Assembly (NCBI RefSeq): GCF_900292015.1 | Contig: NZ_LR130759.1 | Span: forward strand, 1-64,000 | Source of the DNA: Mycobacterium basiliense | GTDB lineage: Bacteria; Actinomycetota; Actinomycetes; Mycobacteriales; Mycobacteriaceae | Reading direction: 5' to 3' | DNA length: 64,000 bases | In this document: positions 40,155-48,871 of the stretch, piece by piece | Layout: each line of letters starts with the position of its first letter | How positions within the stretch are numbered: position 1 is the first letter of the stretch | The notes under the pieces: model-generated | Seen by the model: only the letters and a program-made list of their open reading frames with translations | Told to the model about the DNA's origin: nothing | Databases searched by the model: none | Made by a program: the position numbers and the translations under genes

Positions 40155-40463
40155 CTAAACGATCCTGACGGGATCGGTGATGTCGTCGTACTCGGGATGG
40201 CTTTTGAGCACCGTGCCGACCATGGAGCACGCCGCGACGATGCGCTTGCCTGCTGCCCGCGCGTCACGCAGGGCCTGCTCCACAAGAATGGTGGCCAGCC
40301 CGCGACCACCGAACTCCGGTTCGATTTCGGTGTGATCGAAAACGCGTTGTTGGCCGCGATCGATATAGCTGGCAAAACCCACGGTTTGGCCCTCGACGGT
40401 GATCGTGTATTTGCCCTCTTCGGCGGTGACGGTGGTTTGGGCGCCTGTCTTGTCGGTCGTCAC
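40155..40463 (-). CDS. Small GNAT acetyltransferase (YjdJ type)
   Basis: A 102-aa protein of the single-domain GCN5-related N-acetyltransferase type. The acetyl-CoA site appears as EPEFGGRGLATILVEQAL, followed by RIVAACSMVGTVLKSHPEY. GTG 40463 overlaps the pirin stop (GTGA), so the two genes are co-translated. The substrate is unknown. Confidence 0.85.
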   Translation of the reverse strand: MTTDKTGAQTTVTAEEGKYTITVEGQTVGFASYIDRGQQRVFDHTEIEPEFGGRGLATILVEQALRDARAAGKRIVAACSMVGTVLKSHPEYDDITDPVRIV

Positions 40464-41428
40464 TGGGATTCCTTTCGGCTCGGTAGCGGTCTGGGCAGCA
40501 ATCGGGTGGTGGGCAGCGGCGGGGCCGGCAGCCGGGCCACCGTCCCTTGATACCCGGTAACGACGCCGAATCGTTCGTCGCCGTCCTGCCACTGCTGTCG
40601 ATAGGCGACGATGTCGTCGTGGCTGCGTCCCACGAAGTTCCACCACATCACTAATTCTTCGGTAAACGGAGTGCCGCCCAGCAGTAACACCCGGGCGGGG
40701 CGTGCCGCGATGTTGCGCAACGGCAGGGTGGTGTCGCCGGGCCCCTGATAGCCCAGATCGCCAACCGTCAGTGCATTGCCGCGCATTTCCAGATCGCCGG
40801 TATCGCACAACACCGCATGTTCGAATGCCGGGTCGACGTCGATGACCAGCGCGGCCTGCGCGGTGAGGTCGATCTGGGCGCCCAGCAGGGGGGTGAATGT
40901 GTGTACCGGCGAACGACTTCCGGCCAGCTCACCAAGAAAAACCCGCGCGGCGGCACCCGGCAGTGAGATTGGCGAAGGACGGTAATGAGCGAAGTCGCGG
41001 CCGGTGTTTCGGGCGGAGTCGGGCAGGGCGACCCACAGCTGCGCACCGTGTAGAACGCGTGCTCCCACCGACACTTCCGAGTGGCAGATGCCCGCACCCG
41101 CGGTCATCAGATTCAGTTCGCCGGGCCGGACTATGGCGTGGACGCCGGCGCTGTCGCGATGTTCCACCTCCCCGCTGAACAGCCAGCTGACCGTTTGCAG
41201 TCCGGTGTGTGGGTGGGGAGCGACATCCATGCGTGCCGACACCGGCCCGTAGTGGTCGACAAAGCACCACGCGCCGACCAGCGAGCGGCGCCGTTGCGGA
41301 AGTGTCCGTTGCACCCGGATCCCTCGCGGTCCACCCAGGGGAACCGCACGCGGACTGAGCACCTCGATACCGGTGGCGTGTGAAGCACTGCAGATGACTT
41401 CGATGGGCGCGGCGTCCAGGGTGCTCAT
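40460..41428 (-). CDS. Pirin family protein
   Basis: Pirins are two-domain cupins; some are quercetinases. The 322-aa protein has the metal-binding set APHPHTGLQTVSWLFSGEVEHRDSAG and AGAGICHSE in the N-terminal cupin, and the C-terminal cupin with LLLGGTPFTEELVMWWNFVG. ATG 41428. Its stop overlaps the start of the acetyltransferase gene. Confidence 0.9.
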   Translation of the reverse strand: MSTLDAAPIEVICSASHATGIEVLSPRAVPLGGPRGIRVQRTLPQRRRSLVGAWCFVDHYGPVSARMDVAPHPHTGLQTVSWLFSGEVEHRDSAGVHAIVRPGELNLMTAGAGICHSEVSVGARVLHGAQLWVALPDSARNTGRDFAHYRPSPISLPGAAARVFLGELAGSRSPVHTFTPLLGAQIDLTAQAALVIDVDPAFEHAVLCDTGDLEMRGNALTVGDLGYQGPGDTTLPLRNIAARPARVLLLGGTPFTEELVMWWNFVGRSHDDIVAYRQQWQDGDERFGVVTGYQGTVARLPAPPLPTTRLLPRPLPSRKESQ

Positions 41429-41579
41429 CGTCCAGCCTTCGTGTGGGCTTGCTTCGCGAGATACCGGCGACCCTACGCCGGTTTAGCTATCCGCCCGCCG
41501 AACGTCTCCGGCTTGGTGGCGTGGGCCGTCCAGCGTTGCCGGGGAGGCCCCCTCCCCCGGCATCGGCCGGGGAAAGGGG

Positions 41580-41996
41580 TCACGCCGCCGTGCGCGGGCC
41601 CACCTGTGCGGCGGGCATGTGCACAACCACCGCGGCTATCGGGATCGCGTGGCGTTCGGTGCGCGCGAGCAGTGCCGCATTGTCCGGTAACTGTCGCGCA
41701 TTGATTTCGCCGGCGGCGATCTGCCGCAAGATTTCGTGAGCCTGTGCCAGCTGTTCGCGCTTGCGGTACTGGCCGCCGGGAAGTTTGACGCCGGCCCAGA
41801 CGCCGTACTCCTCCCGATGCTTGACGGCTCGTTGGGCGCACAGGCGTTGCTGCGCGAGCGGGCAGCGGCGCAGGCAGTGGATCCGCGCCTCGATGGCGGA
41901 CCGCTCGTAGGCGCGTGCCTTCGCGGCTCCGTCGCCGCTGTCATCGTCGGGGTAGCCGAACCACAGTTCCGGGTTGGCCGCGCAGGGATTCGCCAT
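41580..41996 (-). CDS. whiB5: WhiB-family iron-sulfur regulator WhiB5
   Basis: WhiB proteins hold a [4Fe-4S] cluster and regulate transcription with the sigma factor. ATG 41996 (GAGGAGA ribosome site) gives 138 aa. The four Cys are in NPCAAN, HCLRRC and QRLC (C-xn-CxxxC-x5-C as read here), followed by the turn YGVWAGVKLPGGQYRKR. In M. tuberculosis WhiB5 affects ESX and virulence genes. It is divergent from the Rv0023-type regulator. Confidence 0.93.
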   Translation of the reverse strand: MANPCAANPELWFGYPDDDSGDGAAKARAYERSAIEARIHCLRRCPLAQQRLCAQRAVKHREEYGVWAGVKLPGGQYRKREQLAQAHEILRQIAAGEINARQLPDNAALLARTERHAIPIAAVVVHMPAAQVGPRTAA

Positions 41997-42019
41997 CGGT
42001 CTGTCTCCTCCTCGAGTAA

Positions 42020-42087
42020 AACGTAGGCAAAAGCGTATACGCAAACCATGCGGGCCGGCAAGGGAAAAGTGACAAAAACGTATATTT
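42020..42087. promoter_or_regulatory. Palindrome and repeats between whiB5 and the Rv0023-type gene
   Basis: GCGTATACGC at 42033-42042 is a perfect palindrome. ACGTATATT at 42078-42086 recurs inside the downstream gene at 42545-42553. The A-rich words around them (AAACGTAGGCAAAA, ACAAAAACGTATA) suggest repeated operator half-sites shared by both divergent promoters. Confidence 0.45.
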
Positions 42088-42139
42088 GTGGAAGAGGCGT
42101 GGCCCCTGTGTAATATCCGGCCTATGGCCGGAGCCCGCG

Positions 42140-42904
42140 GTGAGCCGTGAATCGGCAGGCGCGGCCATCCGCGCCCTGCGGGAGTCGCGCGACTGGTCCC
42201 TGGCCGACCTCGCCGGAGCGACGGGCGTCAGCATCATGGGGTTGAGCTATCTGGAACGGGGCGCCCGCAAACCACACAAAGGCACAGTTCAAAAGGTTGA
42301 AAACGGCCTAGGCCTGCCGCCGGGGACGTATTCGCGGCTGTTGGTGGCCGCGGACCCGGATGCCGAGCTAGCCCGGCTGATGGCGGCGCAACCGCCCGAG
42401 GCAATGTCGCCTCGGCGTACCGGGACCGTGGTGGTCGACCGTCACAGCGACACCGATGTGCTGGAAGGCTACGCCGAAGCGCAGCTGGATGCCCTCAGAT
42501 CTGTCATCGATCGCCTGCCGGCGAGTACCTCAAACGAATATGAGACGTATATTCTCTCTGTGGTCGCTCAATGCGTGAAGGCAGAGATGCTCGCCGCCAG
42601 CTCGTGGCGGGTGGCGGTAAACGCCGGCTCTGACTCAAGTGGCCGGCTCATGGCGCATCTGCGCGCCCTTGAGGCAATCCGCGCCGCCCTGCTGGATCGG
42701 ATGCCGACGAGCTTGAGCGCACGGTTTGATCGGGCTTGTGCGCAGTCGCCGTTGCCGGAAGCGGTGGTCGCGGCGCTGATCGGGGTTGGCAGCGAGGAAT
42801 TGTGGGATATCCGCAATAGGGGTGTGATCCCCGCCGGAGCCCTCCCCCGCATCCGTGCCTTCGTCGATGCGATCGGCCATGCGGAATCGACGGACGACGA
42901 CTAG
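42140..42904 (+). CDS. Helix-turn-helix regulator (Rv0023 type)
   Basis: A 254-aa protein with an N-terminal XRE-type helix-turn-helix (AAIRALRESRDWSLADLAGA then TGVSIMGLSYLERGARKPH) and a long C-terminal region of unknown fold. GTG 42140 has GGAG upstream and matches the M. tuberculosis start. Divergent whiB5 and the repeats between them suggest it controls whiB5 and itself. Confidence 0.9.
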   Translation: MSRESAGAAIRALRESRDWSLADLAGATGVSIMGLSYLERGARKPHKGTVQKVENGLGLPPGTYSRLLVAADPDAELARLMAAQPPEAMSPRRTGTVVVDRHSDTDVLEGYAEAQLDALRSVIDRLPASTSNEYETYILSVVAQCVKAEMLAASSWRVAVNAGSDSSGRLMAHLRALEAIRAALLDRMPTSLSARFDRACAQSPLPEAVVAALIGVGSEELWDIRNRGVIPAGALPRIRAFVDAIGHAESTDDD

Positions 42905-42933
42905 GTGCGTCGAGACGGCGGAGAGGACGACGA

Positions 42934-43761
42934 TTGAGTCCCACGGAAATCGACGCCTTGAGGCGCGCGCATCAGATGTTCACGGGCGGCGGTCGTCAGC
43001 CGGTGGTGGACGCCGCTGCCGCACCTTACGAAATGCGGTTACGAGGTGCCGTAGCGCTGACTGTCGCGGCGCCACAGAGGCGCTATCAACTAAGGACACA
43101 GCGCAGCTACGACGCGCTGCTCGCCGCGGCACGGACCGACACGGCGGTTACCGCGGTCGTTGCCGACGCCCACCGGGATCGGGACGGGGCCCGTGAATTG
43201 ACCGGAACGGTACTGGCGGCGGCCCGCGCTGACGCCGCGACCGCGCCGGTAACGCCGATGGCCCAGCGAGAGGCGCTCCGACGGCGAGCGGCTCGGCTGC
43301 GGGCGCAACACGCGCATGTCTTGTCAGCTCGTGGACGCGCGCGACGGCATCTGGCGGCATTGCGGCTATTGCGGTATCGGATAGCACATCACGGCGGTGC
43401 GGCGCTCAGGCTGCCGTCACGTAGCGGACGTGCGGGGATCGCGGTGCGCGCCGCGCTATCGAGACTGGGCTGCCCTTATGTCTGGGGGGCGAGCGGGCCC
43501 AGCCAGTTCGACTGTTCCGGGTTGGTCCAGTGGGCCTACGCGCACGCCGGGGTTCACCTCGACCGAACCACGTATCAGCAGATCAACGACGGGATCCCGG
43601 TGCCGCGCCCGCAGGTTCGGCCTGGTGATCTGGTCTTTCCGCACCCGGGACACGTGCAGCTGGCGATCGGCAACAACCTGGTCGTCGAGGCGCCGTACTC
43701 CGGCGCCTCGGTCCGGATCAGTCCGTTGGGCAACACCGTAGCGATCCGTAGGCCGTGGTGA
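42934..43761 (+). CDS. NlpC/P60 peptidase (Rv0024 type)
   Basis: The 275-aa protein has a helical N-terminal half and a C-terminal NlpC/P60 domain with catalytic Cys in [11 protein letters not shown], His in GHVQLAIG, and the end [16 protein letters not shown]. This class cuts peptide bonds in peptidoglycan. No clear signal peptide is seen, so export, if any, may go by the ESX route. TTG 42934 follows GGAGAGG. It lies 29 bp after the regulator. Confidence 0.9.
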   Translation: MSPTEIDALRRAHQMFTGGGRQPVVDAAAAPYEMRLRGAVALTVAAPQRRYQLRTQRSYDALLAAARTDTAVTAVVADAHRDRDGARELTGTVLAAARADAATAPVTPMAQREALRRRAARLRAQHAHVLSARGRARRHLAALRLLRYRIAHHGGAALRLPSRSGRAGIAVRAALSRLGCPYVWGASGPSQFDCSGLVQWAYAHAGVHLDRTTYQQINDGIPVPRPQVRPGDLVFPHPGHVQLAIGNNLVVEAPYSGASVRISPLGNTVAIRRPW

Positions 43762-43810
43762 GCACCCAAATGCTGCCCAGCGCTTTGGACGGAATGAGAA
43801 AGTGGAAACC

Positions 43811-44173
43811 ATGTCTGAGTCAGCCGGATCCTCGCTAGCTGCCATTCGGGCGCAGCAAGCGGTGCTGGCCAGAAAACACGACGCCGCGGCCGAGGCCGAC
43901 CGCGCACTGACGCAGGCGCTTGCCAGTGCACATGCCGCGATGCGCGAGAGCATTCGTCGGCTAGACGCAATCGGCGCCGAAATTGACGGTGCGGTGTCGG
44001 GTCAGACTGACCTTGCCGTCGATACCCCAATGGGAGCCCGTGAGTTTGAGCGATTCCTGGTCTCCAAACAGCGCGAGATCGCTGCCATCGTGACCGGTCT
44101 GCGTGAGCTCGATCGCACGAAAAGCGCTGTGCTGGCGAGCTTGCGGGGCCACTACGCAGATCCGGCAGGATAG
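43811..44173 (+). CDS. DUF4226 protein (Rv0025 type)
   Basis: A 120-aa Ala-rich helical protein ([20 protein letters not shown]...[21 protein letters not shown]). DUF4226 proteins occur beside ESX-associated genes; no function is known. ATG 43811 gives the M. tuberculosis length; a GTG at 43802 is also in frame. The domain recurs in the N-terminal part of the next protein (PTGARDFQRFLIGKLRDI), so the two genes look like a duplication. Confidence 0.85.
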   Translation: MSESAGSSLAAIRAQQAVLARKHDAAAEADRALTQALASAHAAMRESIRRLDAIGAEIDGAVSGQTDLAVDTPMGAREFERFLVSKQREIAAIVTGLRELDRTKSAVLASLRGHYADPAG

Positions 44174-44235
44174 GTATTCGACAGCAGTAGTGGGTGAATT
44201 GTCGGCGCCGAGGTGCCTGGGTACTGTCACGCGAC

Positions 44236-45513
44236 ATGGAAGGGTCGCGTGATCGCCCGCAGCGGGGCAGCGTTCCCGCCGAGGTGCCGTCGGCACCAGT
44301 AAAGCATGAACGAGGGGCCGCGGCTGAAGCGATCGCAGACGCCGAAGCGGCTCTAGCGCATCAGAATTCACAAAGTTCTCTGCTGGATCTGCAAGTGGTC
44401 TCGGCGATCCTGAATGCGCACCTTACCGCCGTCGAAGGCGGAGAAGCGCTGAACCAACTGCAAGAAGAAACCGAAGCCGCGGTACGGAGCCGATCCGATC
44501 TGGACACACCGACCGGAGCTCGTGATTTCCAGCGGTTTCTGATCGGCAAGCTCAGGGACATCCGTGGCGTAGTCGCCAACGTGAGTCTGGACGACACGTC
44601 CAAGGCAAGCTTGATGGCGGCGTGGACGTCGCTGTATAACGCGTCGAAGAGTGAGCTGGGCGCCCAAGACTCACCGGTCTTGGCTCCCGTGGGAGGCGCC
44701 GCTAGCCCGGACCAACAGCCCGATCTGATGCCGGTTGATCCCCTACTGGCCTCGCTATTGCTGGACGATCCGAGCCCGCTCGACGACTACGCAGCCAACC
44801 AAGGCGCCGCCTTGCCAGCGCCGCCGGCGAGTCCGACGATGCCCAGCATTCCCGGTCTGGGTGGCGCGCCGGCAGGCGCAACTGCGCCGGCCATCGGGCC
44901 CGGCCCAAGCGGCGATACCCGGGCGCCGCTTTCTGGGCTGTTGCGGGGAATCAGATCGGGACTCGACGACGTCGACGAACGAGACCTGAACGATTTCGAT
45001 CCCGATCGTGAGGCACACGCATTCTCGGACGGCCCAGACGACGACAGCCGTCAACAGGACACCGAGGATGACGCATCCTCGGGCCAGCCGAAACCCTTGC
45101 CAGCGGGTCCGACGACCGTGTCCCTGCCCAACGGGGAGACGGTGACCGCCGCCAGCCCCGAACTGGCAGCCGCAATCAAGGCCGCCGCTGGCGGAACGCC
45201 GATCTCAGATGCCTTCCAACAGCAAGGAATTACCATTCCACCGCCGGGTACGCCGGTCAGCAACCCGCTCGATCCAGCGCAGGTCGCTGCGGGGGACATC
45301 GGCATCCTCACCGATCGGCACGCCCTGGCCCTCGGCCGTGACAAGGCTCTGCTTGACGGGCAGATCCAACAGGTCTCCAGCATTTCCGGGACGAACTTCC
45401 TAGGCTGGCAGCATCCGCCGACAGCGCCGAGCGCGCCCATGACCACGACTGCGCCGGCCAGGACCGACGCACCCACACCTACCCGGCCGTCCGGCACGAC
45501 GGCCGCCTCGTAA
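44236..45513 (+). CDS. DUF4226-containing large protein (Rv0026 type)
   Basis: The 425-aa protein starts with a DUF4226-like helical region (about 20-135), then a Pro/Gly-rich linker (about 150-250), an acidic stretch, and a C-terminal domain with GPTTVSLPNGETVTAASPEL...GDIGILTDRHALALG that resembles the cell-wall-linked or ESX-substrate C-terminal domains of mycobacteria. Start ATG 44236; an in-frame start at 44194 is less likely. Its neighbour is an EspC-like gene. Confidence 0.82.
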   Translation: MEGSRDRPQRGSVPAEVPSAPVKHERGAAAEAIADAEAALAHQNSQSSLLDLQVVSAILNAHLTAVEGGEALNQLQEETEAAVRSRSDLDTPTGARDFQRFLIGKLRDIRGVVANVSLDDTSKASLMAAWTSLYNASKSELGAQDSPVLAPVGGAASPDQQPDLMPVDPLLASLLLDDPSPLDDYAANQGAALPAPPASPTMPSIPGLGGAPAGATAPAIGPGPSGDTRAPLSGLLRGIRSGLDDVDERDLNDFDPDREAHAFSDGPDDDSRQQDTEDDASSGQPKPLPAGPTTVSLPNGETVTAASPELAAAIKAAAGGTPISDAFQQQGITIPPPGTPVSNPLDPAQVAAGDIGILTDRHALALGRDKALLDGQIQQVSSISGTNFLGWQHPPTAPSAPMTTTAPARTDAPTPTRPSGTTAAS

Positions 45514-45562
45514 TACTGAGCCCGCCGGCGTCAACCACCGGTGAACAAAGAGGAGACAGCGG

Positions 45563-45880
45563 ATGGCAGATGGAATCCATGTGGCGCCGGAGCACCTGCG
45601 GGAAGCCGCTGCACACCATGAACAAACCTCCGAGTATTTGCGGACGGTGCCGTCGTCGCACGCCGCAATCCTGGAGAGCCTGGATTCACTCGGGCCAATC
45701 TTCAGCGAGCTCCGCGGTGCCGGGCGTGATCTGCTTGAGTTGCGGCGCCAGTGTTATGAGCAACAGGCCGACGATCATGCCGATATCGCGCAGAACCTAA
45801 GGACGTCGGCCGCGATGTGGGAACAGCATGACCAAGACGCGGCTCGTGACTTCGGCAGCATCGTTGACGACGGTCGATGA
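45563..45880 (+). CDS. EspC-like (DUF2580) protein (Rv0027 type)
   Basis: A 105-aa protein of the DUF2580 family, a helical hairpin like EspC and the WXG proteins (IHVAPEHLREAAAHHEQTSE...). Such proteins travel with ESX-linked partners. ATG 45563 after GGAGA. The 4-bp ATGA overlap with the next gene suggests co-translation. Confidence 0.87.
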   Translation: MADGIHVAPEHLREAAAHHEQTSEYLRTVPSSHAAILESLDSLGPIFSELRGAGRDLLELRRQCYEQQADDHADIAQNLRTSAAMWEQHDQDAARDFGSIVDDGR

Positions 45881-46182
45881 CCGACGCTAACCCCGCATTC
45901 GATACCGTCCACCCCAGCGGATCCATTCTGGTGCGGTCCTGCCGCGGTGGGTACATGCACAGCGTCGCACTAAGCGAGGCGGCGATGGAAACCGATGCCC
46001 AAACGCTGGCGGAGGGAATTCGGCTGACCGCCGACGTCTCATGCCTCAAGGCATTGCTCGAAGTGCGCGATGAGATCGTTGCGGCCGGTCACACACCCTC
46101 CGCGGAGGTTCCGACGGTCGAAGATCTCGACGCGGCGATTGAGAAACTAGTAGCGCACCAATTACGTCCGCGCCGTCGCTGA
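45877..46182 (+). CDS. Hypothetical protein (Rv0028 type)
   Basis: A 101-aa protein. No known domain; the first half is polar (PSGSILVRSCRGGYMHSVAL) and the second helical (SCLKALLEVRDEIVAAGH). It overlaps the DUF2580 gene by 4 bp and is conserved in this cluster. Confidence 0.82.
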   Translation: MTDANPAFDTVHPSGSILVRSCRGGYMHSVALSEAAMETDAQTLAEGIRLTADVSCLKALLEVRDEIVAAGHTPSAEVPTVEDLDAAIEKLVAHQLRPRRR

Positions 46183-46186
46183 CGGG

Positions 46187-46330
46187 TTAGAGCAGCCAGC
46201 GCTTGGCAGCGTCGGGATCGGGTGCGATTTCGGTGGGCGGCTCGACGGGATTGGCGCCGAACAATTCTCGCGCGCGGCTTAGCAAGGAGCGCACCTCGTC
46301 GAGTTGCTGCTGCAGCGCAGAATCAGCCAT
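46187..46330 (-). CDS. Small 47-aa protein between the Rv0028- and Rv0029-type genes
   Basis: ATG 46330 to TAA 46189-46187 encodes MADSALQQQLDEVRSLLSRA followed by RELFGANPVEPPTEIAPDPD and AAKRWLL. It has a clean helix, then a Pro-rich linker, then a Trp-containing tail, and starts with a good codon context. It lies convergent with the Rv0028-type gene (4 bp apart) and divergent from the Rv0029-type gene. I infer it is real, perhaps a partner in the ESX-linked cluster. Confidence 0.6.
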   Translation of the reverse strand: MADSALQQQLDEVRSLLSRARELFGANPVEPPTEIAPDPDAAKRWLL

Positions 46331-46409
46331 GGCCCCACGCTACCCAGGCGGTGTCTGCGACACAATTCACCACCCGCAGCGGCGGTGGGGATCCCGGTAC
46401 GCTTAGCCG

Positions 46410-47573
46410 GTGGCGATCTTTGGTCGAAGAGCGGCGCGCCGGCGCCTGCGGAGAGCGACCGAGGAATCGCTCACGATTCCGGCGTTTAGCTCCCCGCCTG
46501 ATTGCACGCCCTGGGTGATCGGCGGGCTATGGCCAGCCGAGCTGTCGCCGAACATCGCCGAAACGGCCACGCTCGCAGAGTATTTGCAAGCCGATTTGCA
46601 ACGCATCGTCAGCGTTGCCAACGAAGAGCTGCGGAACATCAGGCAGTCGGTCTTGATTGATTCGGCTCGGCGCGAAGCAGAAGCCAGGGTGATCGATGAA
46701 GCACGCGTGCTGGCGGTGCGACGAGTTGATTCGACTCTGCGTCAACTACGCGAGCGCGAGCGTTCCGGGCAGCAAGGCAACCCAGCGCTGGAGCGGACCC
46801 AGGTGTTGCCGGCCGTCAGAGACGAGGAGCCGGCTGTCGAACCGGCGACCGTCTCCATCGACGAGGACGTTGGCGAACCCGCAACCGAATCCGAGCGAGG
46901 GATTGCTGAAAAGGAGCCTCGGCCCCCGGTGCAGGCCGCCGATGCGCAGGAATCCGAGGGCGAGCGACTGCGGCGGCTGCTTACCTTTGTGGCCCGTCAG
47001 GAACCTCGTCTGCGTTGGGCGGTCGGACAACTCGAGGACGGGGCAGTGGTGCTGGCCACCGATCTCGCCCACGGCTGGATACCTCCTGGCATCATGGTTC
47101 CCGAAGGCGTGCGATTGTTGCCGCCCGGTCAGCGTAGTCGCCGAGGCACCGCTCTTCTCGGTGTTACGGCGCGCACGGTGACCTACAGCCCCGGGGACTC
47201 TTTGGCCTGGACGGAAAGGCCAACCGCGACGCGGTCTTCGGTACGGCCGCGGGAGTTGCCGAACCTGGAGAACCTGGAACAAAAGCTGAGCGACGCTACA
47301 CTCGCGCGGGCCGAACTGCCGCGAGTGGTACATATATTGGCGAAGGCTGCCGCCGCCGGTACGCACGTCGCCGAAGACGAAATCGACTTGGTGCGAGTGC
47401 ATTTAGACACCGCGCAGCACGAGACCTTGGCGCAGTATCCCGGTGTCGATGTCCCGTTGCTGCTCAACTGCATGTTGTTGGCCGCCATCGAGAGCAGCGT
47501 CACCGGCGATGCGATGTCGGCGAACTATCACTTCTCCTGGTTTCGGGCGTTTGACCAGCCGCCGGTGACCTAG
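46410..47573 (+). CDS. DUF5631/DUF5632 protein (Rv0029 type)
   Basis: A 387-aa protein starting at GTG 46410. The N-terminal part is basic (FGRRAARRRLRRATEE), then a DUF563x-like region (LTIPAFSSPPDCTPWVIGGL), a long acidic linker, and a C-terminal domain (RLRWAVGQLEDGAVVLATDL...ARELPRVVHILA). Function unknown; ESX-linked genes often carry these domains. Confidence 0.8.
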   Translation: MAIFGRRAARRRLRRATEESLTIPAFSSPPDCTPWVIGGLWPAELSPNIAETATLAEYLQADLQRIVSVANEELRNIRQSVLIDSARREAEARVIDEARVLAVRRVDSTLRQLRERERSGQQGNPALERTQVLPAVRDEEPAVEPATVSIDEDVGEPATESERGIAEKEPRPPVQAADAQESEGERLRRLLTFVARQEPRLRWAVGQLEDGAVVLATDLAHGWIPPGIMVPEGVRLLPPGQRSRRGTALLGVTARTVTYSPGDSLAWTERPTATRSSVRPRELPNLENLEQKLSDATLARAELPRVVHILAKAAAAGTHVAEDEIDLVRVHLDTAQHETLAQYPGVDVPLLLNCMLLAAIESSVTGDAMSANYHFSWFRAFDQPPVT

Positions 47574-47660
47574 TGGACGGGTGGACGATTACTTCTTGTT
47601 CTTACCGCAAATGCGCCGCATTTTTGAATTGACGCTGGTGGGAGCCGTCGACATACTGTC

Positions 47661-47981
47661 TTGGTGTCGGGGCCTGGCAGTCGCGCGGAACTGAGTGACA
47701 AAGACCTCGTCGAATCGGTTCTTCGCGACCTAAGCGAGGCGGCCGACAAGTGGGAGGCGTTGGTTGCGCAGGCAGAGACCGTTACTTACAGCGTGGACCT
47801 GGGAGATATTCACGCAGTTGCCAATTCCGACGGTCGGCTGCTGGAGTTGACGCTTCATCCCGGCGTAATGACCGGCTACTCGCATGGAGAGCTGGCGGAC
47901 AGATTGAACGCCGCGATCGCGGCCCTGCGCGCCGAGGCCGAGGCCGAGAACGAGGCCCGGTACGGCGGTGGCCTGCAGTGA
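47661..47981 (+). CDS. YbaB/EbfC-like protein (Rv0030 type)
   Basis: A 106-aa protein (TTG 47661 or GTG 47664). The fold reads as YbaB-like: a helix (LVESVLRDLSEAADKWEALVAQAE), strands (TYSVDLGDIHAVANSDGRLLELTL) and a C-terminal helix. YbaB proteins bind DNA; many ESX clusters carry one. It closes the cluster begun at 43.8 kb. Confidence 0.78.
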   Translation: MVSGPGSRAELSDKDLVESVLRDLSEAADKWEALVAQAETVTYSVDLGDIHAVANSDGRLLELTLHPGVMTGYSHGELADRLNAAIAALRAEAEAENEARYGGGLQ

Positions 47982-48085
47982 CGTGCGTGGCCGCGCTTCA
48001 CGCGGGCGTATTGACTGAACACGTTGTAGTACATGGTGTTTGACCAGGATGCGGAATCCTGGTGAGCATGAGTCGCTGCGCGCGC

Positions 48086-48859
48086 CTATCGGCCAGGGCC
48101 GGGAGGTCCGGCGAAGGCTTGCGCGATCTCTAGCCACTGCTGTGCGTCCTGCCCCGTCGCGTTGAGGTTGAGCTCGCTCAACGGTCGCCGCTGGGTGACC
48201 AGAAAGCAGAAGTCTTCGGCGGATCCGGTGACTCGCTGCGCCGCATCGGCCGGTCCCCACGACCAGATGTCTCCGCCCGGGCCGCTCAGCTCGACCAGAA
48301 AAGGCTGGGTCGGCGGTGCCAGATTGTTCACGAAGTAGGCGTAATCACGGGTGCGGACACCGAGATGCGCGATCGACCGCAGCCGTTCGGTGGCGGGACG
48401 AACGACCCTCAGGGCGTCGGCCACGTCAAGTCCATGCGCCCAGGTCTCCATCAACCGTGCGGTGGCCATCGACGGGGCGCTCATTGGCGGACCAAACCAG
48501 GGCAACTTGCGGCCCTCGGGAACAGTCCGCAGCGCATCGTGGAGTTGGCCGCGAGTGACCCGCCAATCGCGGAGCAGCTCGCTGGGCGCCCCGGTGGCCA
48601 GCTCTTCGGCGCCCTCGTCCACGAACCCGGTCGGGTTGGCCGCGGCCGCGGTCAGGACGTCGGCGAAAGCGGCCTCATCGGTGACCGCGGTCAGCGCCAC
48701 CCGGTCGGTCCACAGCAGATGCGCGATCTGGTGCGCGATGCTCCAACCCGGCGCCGGCGTCGGCTCGCTCCAGCGCTCCGGTGGTAGGGGTGCCACCAGG
48801 GCGTCGAGGTCGTCGCTCTCCGCGCGTAGGTCAGCGACGATCGGACCTGGGTCCGCCAT
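48086..48859 (-). CDS. Maleylpyruvate isomerase/mycothiol-dependent family protein (Rv0036c type)
   Basis: A 257-aa protein with the DinB-like MDMPI fold: [19 protein letters not shown] near the N-terminus, a His-containing [14 protein letters not shown] motif, and an Asp-rich end. The metal-binding His residues are in these two motifs. Mycothiol-linked proteins of this family serve in thiol chemistry; the exact reaction is unknown. ATG 48859. Confidence 0.87.
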   Translation of the reverse strand: MADPGPIVADLRAESDDLDALVAPLPPERWSEPTPAPGWSIAHQIAHLLWTDRVALTAVTDEAAFADVLTAAAANPTGFVDEGAEELATGAPSELLRDWRVTRGQLHDALRTVPEGRKLPWFGPPMSAPSMATARLMETWAHGLDVADALRVVRPATERLRSIAHLGVRTRDYAYFVNNLAPPTQPFLVELSGPGGDIWSWGPADAAQRVTGSAEDFCFLVTQRRPLSELNLNATGQDAQQWLEIAQAFAGPPGPGR

Positions 48860-48871
48860 GATTAACCTCCC

